A stretch of 11,031 bases of DNA, taken from contig JABXKX010000398.1 of assembly GCA_013619035.1 (NCBI GenBank), positions 1 to 11,031 of the forward strand. Reading direction: 5' to 3'. Positions within the stretch are counted from its first letter, which is position 1. Each line of letters starts with the position of its first letter. Position numbers and translations under genes: made by a program. This stretch comes from Peptostreptococcaceae bacterium (lineage in GTDB: Bacteria; Bacillota_A; Clostridia; Peptostreptococcales; Acidaminobacteraceae). Positions 6,374 through 11,031 of the stretch are shown here, piece after piece. The notes beneath the pieces are model-generated. The model saw only the letters and a program-made list of their open reading frames with translations, did not search any database and had not been told where the DNA came from.

Positions 6374-6706
6374 TTACTTCACCTTCTTATCAGCTATATA
6401 ACCTTTTCTTATTAGCTTCTCAATATGTTCATCAAGTTTATCGTGAATATTGATGTTGTATTCATTTTCAAGTACAAACATCATAGAAACTGCAACTTGT
6501 GCAACATCCAATAGTTCTTCTGATATCTTTTCAACCAATTTATGTTCATCTAATACTTCTCGTTCACCATTTAAACCTCTAAACTTACCAATTACCTGAG
6601 CCAACTCACCGGCTTCTTCCATTAGCTTTAGACATGTGGATTCTAAACCAGGTTGTAAGTTATTTAATTTTGGTAAACTGATCATTTTATATTCTGTTAA
6701 TTTCAT
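6374..6706 (-). CDS. MazG-like nucleotide pyrophosphohydrolase
   Basis: A 110-residue all-alpha protein of the MazG/dUTPase-like NTP pyrophosphohydrolase superfamily, which hydrolyses NTPs or modified NTPs to NMP and pyrophosphate with Mg2+. The metal-binding signature is visible: EEAGE at 30-34 (E31-x-x-E34) and EELLD at 63-67 (E64-x-x-D67), on two helices separated by a short loop with KFRGLNGE. It has a single MazG domain; full MazG has two. The start at 6706 follows AAAGGAGG with a 5-nt spacer. The longer frame from 6802 would read through the rpsI terminator and begin next to the rpsI stop, so it is rejected. The gene sits after that terminator and 1 nt before the Memo/AMMECR1 fusion, forming a likely two-gene operon. 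The substrate is unknown; a housecleaning role is inferred. Confidence 0.88.
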   Translation of the reverse strand: MKLTEYKMISLPKLNNLQPGLESTCLKLMEEAGELAQVIGKFRGLNGEREVLDEHKLVEKISEELLDVAQVAVSMMFVLENEYNINIHDKLDEHIEKLIRKGYIADKKVK

Positions 6707-6711
6707 ATGAG

Positions 6712-6719
6712 CCTCCTTT
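6712..6719 (-). promoter_or_regulatory. Ribosome binding site deciding the MazG-like start
   Basis: AAAGGAGG on the minus strand, 5 nt before the ATG at 6706, is near-perfect. It fixes the start well inside the longest reading frame. Confidence 0.85.
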
Positions 6720-6725
6720 AAGTTC

Positions 6726-6736
6726 ATCATATCATA
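6726..6736 (-). promoter_or_regulatory. Possible promoter of the MazG-Memo/AMMECR1 operon
   Basis: Two overlapping TATGAT hexamers lie on the minus strand (6726-6731 and 6731-6736), directly after the rpsI terminator. No convincing -35 is seen; the T-rich terminator tail occupies that place. The left hexamer gives a 19-nt distance to the ATG, identical to the distance at cvpA and GH18. The pair partly overlaps a 10-bp palindrome, ATCATATGAT (6731-6740). Confidence 0.35.
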
Positions 6737-6750
6737 TGATACTACAAAAA

Positions 6751-6781
6751 GAAAAAAACGAGAACCAAAACTGGTTCTCGT
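6751..6781 (-). terminator. Intrinsic terminator of the rplM-rpsI operon
   Basis: On the minus strand a perfect 10-bp stem, ACGAGAACCA (6781-6772) and TGGTTCTCGT (6767-6758), closes a GTTT loop. It is followed by a run of seven T residues (6758-6752). It lies about 20 nt after the rpsI stop. Confidence 0.93.
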
Positions 6782-6802
6782 ACATTTGGATAAATCCAAC
6801 AA

Positions 6803-7201
6803 CTATCTCTTTGAGAATTGTGGTGATTTTCTTGCTTTCTTAAGACCGTATTTCTTTCTTTCCTTCATTCTAGGATCTCTAGTAAGGAAACCTTCAGCCT
6901 TTAATGTTGCTCTATATGCATCAGAATCAACTTCTAATAAAGCTCTTGAAATACCATGTCTAACAGCTCCTGCTTGACCAGTATATCCGCCACCTTCAAC
7001 TTTGATGATTGCATCAAATTTGCCTTCAGTTTTAGTAACTAATAAAGGTCTTTTTACTTCTCTTCTTAAAGTTGCATAATCAAAGTATTGATCAAGTGTT
7101 TGACCGTTTACTGTGATTTCACCTGAACCAGGAATTAATCTAACTCTGGCAATAGCTTTTTTTCTTCTACCTGTACCACGGTATTGTACTAAACCACTCA
7201 T
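6803..7201 (-). CDS. rpsI: 30S ribosomal protein S9
   Basis: A 132-residue small-subunit protein that binds 16S rRNA in the head, with its C-terminal tail reaching the P-site tRNA. Typical features are [16 protein letters not shown] (7-22), [19 protein letters not shown] (70-88), [20 protein letters not shown] (99-118) and the invariant basic end SPQFSKR. The C-terminal SKR tail is complete, so the gene is intact. It follows rplM after a 12-nt gap, with AGGAGG before the ATG at 7201. The usual rplM-rpsI pair is transcribed from the promoter at 7724-7752 and stopped by the hairpin at 6751-6781. Confidence 0.98.
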   Translation of the reverse strand: MSGLVQYRGTGRRKKAIARVRLIPGSGEITVNGQTLDQYFDYATLRREVKRPLLVTKTEGKFDAIIKVEGGGYTGQAGAVRHGISRALLEVDSDAYRATLKAEGFLTRDPRMKERKKYGLKKARKSPQFSKR

Positions 7202-7213
7202 TTAAATTCCTCC

Positions 7214-7642
7214 TTATAATTCAAGCATTTCTGGCTTTTGAGCTTGATGATCATGCTCTGGGCCTGCGTAAACTTTTAATTTTCTATACATTTGGCTACC
7301 TAAAGAATTCTTTGGTAACATGCCTTTTACAGCTTTCTCGATGATTCTTTCAGGGTGCTTTGCAAGCATTTCCTTGTAAGATCTCTCTCTTAAACCACCC
7401 ATGTAACCTGTATGGTGTCTATAAACTTTTTGTGTCGCTTTGTTACCAGTTACTTTTACTTTTTCTGCATTTACAACAATAATAAAATCACCACAGTCAA
7501 CATGAGGTGTATAGATAGGCTTATGCTTACCTCTTAATCTAGTAGCTATCTCAGTTGATAGTCTACCTAATGTTTTATCTGTCGCATCTATTACATACCA
7601 TTTTCTTTCAATTTCTAATGGCTTCGCTACGTAAGACTTCAT
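7214..7642 (-). CDS. rplM: 50S ribosomal protein L13
   Basis: A 142-residue large-subunit protein, an early 23S rRNA binder; the length equals that of E. coli L13. Recognisable blocks are [31 protein letters not shown] (11-41), [20 protein letters not shown] (49-68), [13 protein letters not shown] (74-86) and the conserved [13 protein letters not shown] (103-115). The C-terminus [14 protein letters not shown] is typical. Start: AGGAGG lies upstream of the ATG at 7642. It is the first gene of the rplM-rpsI operon, with its own sigma-70-type promoter in the truA-rplM gap and a leader of about 75 nt. Leader-based autoregulation is known for L13 operons in some Firmicutes, but I cannot confirm the same structure here. 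Confidence 0.98.
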   Translation of the reverse strand: MKSYVAKPLEIERKWYVIDATDKTLGRLSTEIATRLRGKHKPIYTPHVDCGDFIIVVNAEKVKVTGNKATQKVYRHHTGYMGGLRERSYKEMLAKHPERIIEKAVKGMLPKNSLGSQMYRKLKVYAGPEHDHQAQKPEMLEL

Positions 7643-7717
7643 GACATTCCTCCTAATAAATTAGTTCAAATTTTTATATTAAAACCCGGGGCATTGGATT
7701 TATAATCGATATTCAAC
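7643..7717 (-). promoter_or_regulatory. 5' leader of rplM, possible L13-type regulatory leader
   Basis: About 75 nt lie between the predicted transcription start (about 7717) and the rplM ATG, longer than the leaders of about 13 nt elsewhere in the window. It can form a small hairpin: AAATCC (7701-7696), loop AATGCCCC, GGGTTT (7687-7682), with G-U pairing, followed by TTTTAAT. It holds an unusual GC-rich patch, GCCCCGGG, in AT-rich DNA. L13 leaders are a known class in Firmicutes; the match is not verified. Confidence 0.35.
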
Positions 7718-7723
7718 ATATAT

Positions 7724-7752
7724 ATTATATGTATATGGCAGGTCAAAGTCAA
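7724..7752 (-). promoter_or_regulatory. Strong housekeeping promoter of rplM-rpsI
   Basis: TTGACT (7752-7747), a 17-nt spacer and a perfect TATAAT (7729-7724) on the minus strand, in the gap right after truA. Five of six -35 bases and all -10 bases match the sigma-A consensus with ideal spacing. Confidence 0.88.
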
Positions 7753-7765
7753 GTACTTTTGATGA

Positions 7766-8506
7766 TTATTTGTAATAAACTTCATTTAAGTACAATCCTT
7801 CGGCTGGTGCTATCTTTGTTGTGTATTTTCTAGTGGGATTTTCAAATAATTCCAAAGTTTTTTGAGGTAAAATTTTACCTTGTCCAACTTCTAGCAGATA
7901 TCCTGTAATAATTCTAACCATTTTATACAAGAAACCATTACCAGTATAAGTAAGTTCAAGATTATCACCATTTTTATTTAATGTGATATCATAAATAATT
8001 CTTACTGGATTTTGAGCTGAACTACCAGATGCCATAAAACTGGTAAAATCATGTTCCCCAATTAAATAAGATATGGCTTCCAATATTAACTCTTCTTTGA
8101 TTTCATAAGGGTAATGATAGGCATAATGAGAAGTGAATACATCTCTTTCTAATGCATTTAATACTTTATAAACATAAGTCTTACCTTTAGCAGAATATCT
8201 AGCATGAAATGCTTCTGATTCAAAAGAAAGCGTTAATATCCTTATATCTTCTGACAAAAAATTATTAAGAGCACGTTTAAGGTTCTCAAGTGGCATAGGA
8301 ATGGCTGATTTAAATGTCGCAACTTGGCCATATGCATGTACGCCTGCATCGGTACGTCCTGCACCATCAATTTGTATCTTTCTTTTAAATATCTTTGTTA
8401 GAACTCTTTCTATATCACCTTGTACACTCCTAGATTTGGATTGTCTTTGCCAACCAAAAAAGTTAGTGCCATCATATTCAATGATCATTTTAACGACTTG
8501 ATCCAT
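7766..8506 (-). CDS. truA: tRNA pseudouridine(38-40) synthase TruA
   Basis: A 246-residue enzyme converting U38-U40 in the anticodon stem of many tRNAs to pseudouridine. The catalytic motif GAGRTDAGVHAYGQ (48-61) carries the nucleophilic Asp53. Other family marks are the N-terminal IIEYDGTNFFGWQRQ (8-22), VQGDIERVL (28-36), FHARYSAKGKTYVYK, HDFTSFMASG and FLYKMVRIITGYLLEVGQGK. The length is normal. The start at 8506 follows AGGAG with a 5-nt spacer. The 8560 alternative would overlap ecfT and add 18 residues not typical of the family. Only 8 nt separate it from ecfT, and its ribosome binding site overlaps the ecfT stop, so it is the last gene of the ecf operon. This order is conserved in many Firmicutes. 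Confidence 0.97.
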   Translation of the reverse strand: MDQVVKMIIEYDGTNFFGWQRQSKSRSVQGDIERVLTKIFKRKIQIDGAGRTDAGVHAYGQVATFKSAIPMPLENLKRALNNFLSEDIRILTLSFESEAFHARYSAKGKTYVYKVLNALERDVFTSHYAYHYPYEIKEELILEAISYLIGEHDFTSFMASGSSAQNPVRIIYDITLNKNGDNLELTYTGNGFLYKMVRIITGYLLEVGQGKILPQKTLELFENPTRKYTTKIAPAEGLYLNEVYYK

Positions 8507-8511
8507 AAGAT

Positions 8512-8516
8512 CTCCT
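8512..8516 (-). promoter_or_regulatory. Ribosome binding site deciding the truA start
   Basis: AGGAG on the minus strand overlaps the ecfT stop codon and lies 5 nt before the ATG at 8506, coupling truA translation to ecfT. Confidence 0.75.
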
Positions 8517-9306
8517 ATAAATAAATAATTACCAACACCAAATAAATCAATGATAAACAAAGTGCTATGAAATCTGCAGTATTATATTTTAACACATTTA
8601 ATCGAGTTCTACCCTCACCGCCACGGTAACATCTAGCTTCCATAGCCATAGCAAGTTCATCTGCTCTTCTAAAAGCACTAATGAACAGTGGAACCAATAA
8701 TGGAATCATATTCTTAGCTCTTTTAAAAATATTGCCACTTTCAAAATCAGCACCTCGTGCCATTTGAGCTTTCATAATTTTATCGGCTTCTTCAATAAGT
8801 GTCGGTATAAACCTAAGAGCAATTGTCATCATCATCGCCAACTCATGCGCTGGAAATTTAACCTTTTTTAGTGGCGTCAATAAACGCTCAATACCATCAG
8901 TCAACGCCATAGGTGAAGTGGTTAAAGTAACCATAGATGATGTCACAATCAAAAATGTAAATCTAAAGAAAGTCATCAATGCTCTATCAATACCTTCTGC
9001 TGTAATTTCAAATATCCAAAATGAAAATACAACGCGACCAGGTGTTAAAAACATATTAATCGAAACTGCTATTACTATAAAAAATAGAATCGGTTTTAAT
9101 CCCTTTAGAATAAATTTAACGGGTACTTTTGAAAGTAGAATCACCGTTGAAACCACAATAAAAACAACGCCATAACCAATCAATGGTGTTATGAGGAATA
9201 AAGCGACTATCATCAAAAATGATCCTATCAACTTAGTTCTCGGATCTAGTCTATGTATAATAGAATCAGCTGGATAATGCTGTCCTATTGTTATATCACG
9301 TAACAT
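8515..9306 (-). CDS. ecfT: Energy-coupling factor transporter transmembrane protein EcfT
   Basis: A 263-residue membrane scaffold joining the two ATPases to a substrate-binding S component in ECF importers for vitamins, cobalt or nickel. Hydrophobic helices lie at about 25-40, 43-59, 70-87, 112-130 and 243-262. The cytoplasmic coupling helices carry the two family Ala-Arg motifs, AQMARGADF (180-188, ARG 183-185) and AMEARCYRGG (221-230, ARC 224-226), which contact the ATPases. The early IIHRLDPRTKL (16-26) is also characteristic. Start: AAGGGAGAG lies upstream, and the ecfA2 stop TAA directly abuts this ATG, so translation is coupled. No S-component gene lies in the window, which fits a group II system whose module is shared among S proteins encoded elsewhere. 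Confidence 0.96.
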   Translation of the reverse strand: MLRDITIGQHYPADSIIHRLDPRTKLIGSFLMIVALFLITPLIGYGVVFIVVSTVILLSKVPVKFILKGLKPILFFIVIAVSINMFLTPGRVVFSFWIFEITAEGIDRALMTFFRFTFLIVTSSMVTLTTSPMALTDGIERLLTPLKKVKFPAHELAMMMTIALRFIPTLIEEADKIMKAQMARGADFESGNIFKRAKNMIPLLVPLFISAFRRADELAMAMEARCYRGGEGRTRLNVLKYNTADFIALCLSLIYLVLVIIYL

Positions 9307-10161
9307 TTATCTCTCCCTTAATTGTTGTAGTATAGCATCTTTAATTTCATTAAATGTTATGAGTGTGTCATCAATATCAAAGCCTTTTTCATTCAATTCA
9401 AAAACTAACTTTGAGAGCTGCGGTATATCCAGTCCTATGGACTGTAAATGCTCACTGTGCTTAAACACTTCTCTAGGGGTATCATCATATACGATTTTAC
9501 TTTTGTGCATCACAATCAAACGTGAGGCCAATCTAGCCACATCTTCCATACTGTGTGTTACAAATATAATCGTCATCTTTTCTTTTACATGGAGTTCTTT
9601 AATATAACACAATAGTTCATCTCTTGATTTAGGATCTAGACCAGCAGTTGGTTCATCTAATATTAAAACTTTCGGCTTCATTGCTAAAACGCCAGCAATG
9701 GCAACTTTTCTTTTTTGACCACCACTTAATTCAAATGGTGCTTTCTCACCAATTTCTTTAATGTCTAATCCAACATGTTTTAACGACTCCTGAACAACAG
9801 AGTCAATTTGATCTTCTGGAATACCAATATTTCTTGGTCCAAAAGCAACATCCTTTGCAACGGTTTCTTCAAATAATTGATACTCAGGATATTGAAAAAC
9901 CAAACCTACCTTTTGTCTTAATAATCTTAGGTTCTGCTTACCTTTTTCTATCTTAAAGCCATCGATATCAATACTACCACTTGATGGTCTTAACAGACCA
10001 TTTAAATGCTGTATCAATGTCGATTTACCTGAACCGGTATGTCCTATAAGTCCAATTAACTCACCATCTTCAATCTCTAGGTTAATACCACTTAATGCTT
10101 CTAGTTGATAAGGTGTGCCTTCATCATAAATATGCTTTAAATTTTTTATTTTAATCGACAT
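9307..10161 (-). CDS. ecfA2: Energy-coupling factor transporter ATPase EcfA2
   Basis: A 284-residue ABC ATPase, one half of the EcfA1-EcfA2 heterodimer that powers ECF import. All motifs are intact: Walker [10 protein letters not shown] (40-48), Q-loop [14 protein letters not shown] (88-101, Gln90), signature LSGGQK (145-150), Walker B VLILDEP (165-171, catalytic Glu170), D-loop AGLDP and switch His203. The C-terminal extension contains [12 protein letters not shown], also seen in EcfA1 and typical of EcfA proteins. Start: GGAGAG precedes the ATG at 10161, which overlaps the end of ecfA1 by 16 nt. It is the second gene of the operon. It was assigned as A2 by position and by the YPEYQLF Q-loop. 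Confidence 0.96.
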   Translation of the reverse strand: MSIKIKNLKHIYDEGTPYQLEALSGINLEIEDGELIGLIGHTGSGKSTLIQHLNGLLRPSSGSIDIDGFKIEKGKQNLRLLRQKVGLVFQYPEYQLFEETVAKDVAFGPRNIGIPEDQIDSVVQESLKHVGLDIKEIGEKAPFELSGGQKRKVAIAGVLAMKPKVLILDEPTAGLDPKSRDELLCYIKELHVKEKMTIIFVTHSMEDVARLASRLIVMHKSKIVYDDTPREVFKHSEHLQSIGLDIPQLSKLVFELNEKGFDIDDTLITFNEIKDAILQQLRER

Positions 10162-10973
10162 AAACTCTCCACCATCTCTTCTAATGTAATGATATCTTTA
10201 TTTATATCAATACCTTCTTCATTTAATGCAATTGCCAAAGAAGTTACTTGTGGGACATCTAGTCCGATAGACTTCATTTTTTCTACATTAGTGAAAACTT
10301 CCTTAGGAGAACCTTGTAGTTCAATACGCCCTTTATCAATTACAACAATTTTATCAGCATCAATGGCTTCATTCATATAGTGTGTAATTAAAACAACGGT
10401 CATTTTTTCTTCTTTATTAAGACGTTTTATTATACTAAGTACTTCTGCTCTACCTGCTGGATCCAACATAGCAGTTGGTTCATCTAGTATAATGCATTTT
10501 GGTTTCATCGCTAAAACGCCTGCTATAGCAATTCTCTGCTTCTGACCTCCAGAAAGCATATGTGGTGGTCTCTTATGATAATCATCCATATCAACAATTT
10601 TTAAAACTTCATCCACACGTCTTTTTATTTCAGATGATTCAACACCTAAATTTTCAGGACCAAAAGCTATATCCTCTTCTACGATAGTTGCTACAATTTG
10701 ATTGTCTGGATTTTGAAATATCAATCCAGCATGTTCTCTTATTTTCCATAAATTTTCTTCTTTTTTGGTATTCATATCAGCAATCAATACATCACCCTCA
10801 TTTGGTAATAATATTGCATTGGCTAATTTAGCAAATGTAGATTTACCAGATCCATTATGACCCATAATCACTACAAACTCACCATCTTTGACATGTATAT
10901 TGAAATCTTCTAAAACTGAAGTTATAGAATCCTGTCTTTTATATTTAAAATTAACATCATTTGCTTTAATCAT
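10146..10973 (-). CDS. ecfA1: Energy-coupling factor transporter ATPase EcfA1
   Basis: A 275-residue ABC ATPase pairing with EcfA2. Motifs: Walker [10 protein letters not shown] (38-46), Q-loop [26 protein letters not shown] (85-110, Gln87), signature LSGGQKQR (140-147), Walker B CIILDEP (160-166, Glu165), D-loop AMLDP and switch His198. [22 protein letters not shown] Q-loops are typical of EcfA1. The C-terminal [20 protein letters not shown] parallels EcfA2. The start at 10973 follows GAAGGTG with a 5-nt spacer. The start at 11009 would add 12 residues, overlap the promoter -10 and lacks a ribosome binding site, so it is rejected. It is the first gene of the ecfA1-ecfA2-ecfT-truA operon. In many Firmicutes rplQ lies just upstream, but that gene is outside this window. 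Confidence 0.96.
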   Translation of the reverse strand: MIKANDVNFKYKRQDSITSVLEDFNIHVKDGEFVVIMGHNGSGKSTFAKLANAILLPNEGDVLIADMNTKKEENLWKIREHAGLIFQNPDNQIVATIVEEDIAFGPENLGVESSEIKRRVDEVLKIVDMDDYHKRPPHMLSGGQKQRIAIAGVLAMKPKCIILDEPTAMLDPAGRAEVLSIIKRLNKEEKMTVVLITHYMNEAIDADKIVVIDKGRIELQGSPKEVFTNVEKMKSIGLDVPQVTSLAIALNEEGIDINKDIITLEEMVESLCRLK

Positions 10974-10978
10974 ATTTT

Positions 10979-10985
10979 CACCTTC
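10979..10985 (-). promoter_or_regulatory. Ribosome binding site deciding the ecfA1 start
   Basis: GAAGGTG on the minus strand, 5 nt before the ATG at 10973, places the start after the putative promoter. Confidence 0.7.
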
Positions 10986-11000
10986 TTTTCTTGTCAGTTC

Positions 11001-11029
11001 ATTATACAATTAATCTATTGCTTTCACAA
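11001..11029 (-). promoter_or_regulatory. Putative promoter of ecfA1-ecfA2-ecfT-truA
   Basis: TTGTGA (11029-11024), a 17-nt spacer and a perfect TATAAT (11006-11001) on the minus strand. The transcription start would be near 10994. It may add to read-through from an upstream ribosomal operon that the window does not show. Confidence 0.6.
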
Positions 11030-11031
11030 CT

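Noticed and set aside
6731..6740. Palindrome ATCATATGAT upstream of the MazG-like gene as a repressor site
   Set aside because: Ten bases of AT-rich palindrome arise easily by chance, and it partly overlaps the tentative -10 hexamers; no repeat copy was found.
11010..11031. Partial 3' end of an upstream gene (codons reading VVKAID then TAA on the minus strand), perhaps rplQ
   Set aside because: Only six residues are visible, too few to recognise; rplQ is expected from conserved gene order but cannot be shown here.

Overview
The window looks like chromosomal DNA of a low-GC Firmicute, most likely a member of the Clostridia. Evidence: AT-rich DNA, strong AGGAGG-type ribosome binding sites, short gaps, and the familiar block ecfA1-ecfA2-ecfT-truA-rplM-rpsI. 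The genus cannot be fixed from sequence alone. I see no insertion sequence, phage gene, CRISPR array, rRNA or tRNA.

Layout. All genes but one are on the minus strand, so this summary reads from the right end leftwards. (1) 10973-7766: ecfA1, ecfA2, ecfT and truA are tightly coupled. The first three encode the shared energising module of energy-coupling-factor vitamin importers; truA makes tRNA pseudouridines. (2) 7752-6751: rplM-rpsI (ribosomal proteins L13 and S9) has its own strong promoter, a leader of about 75 nt and a clear intrinsic terminator. (3) 6706-4978: a small MazG-type nucleotide pyrophosphohydrolase is coupled to an AmmeMemoRadiSam-type fusion protein (Memo/LigB-like plus AMMECR1). 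(4) 4977-4748: a non-coding gap holds six or seven DnaA boxes, two of them forming a perfect 14-bp inverted repeat. (5) 4052-4747: cvpA, the only plus-strand gene, ends in a bidirectional-looking terminator. (6) 3828-39: a membrane-anchored GH18 glycosidase, a 68-residue single-pass membrane protein, ndk and a large FAD-dependent oxidoreductase probably form one operon.

For five genes the longest possible reading frame starts too early. An internal ATG with a good Shine-Dalgarno sequence is the better start, and those starts are used here: the FAD protein, GH18, MazG, TruA and EcfA1.

Most of the content is ordinary housekeeping. The most interesting item is the DnaA-box cluster at 4781-4977. 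It lies between two convergent genes, far from any visible dnaA or dnaN. Gene orientation argues against it being oriC, so a DnaA-titration or initiation-control locus is the better guess. Secondary items are the AmmeMemoRadiSam fusion with no radical SAM partner beside it, a GH18 catalytic motif with altered acidic residues, and a short Ndk with a changed active-site signature.
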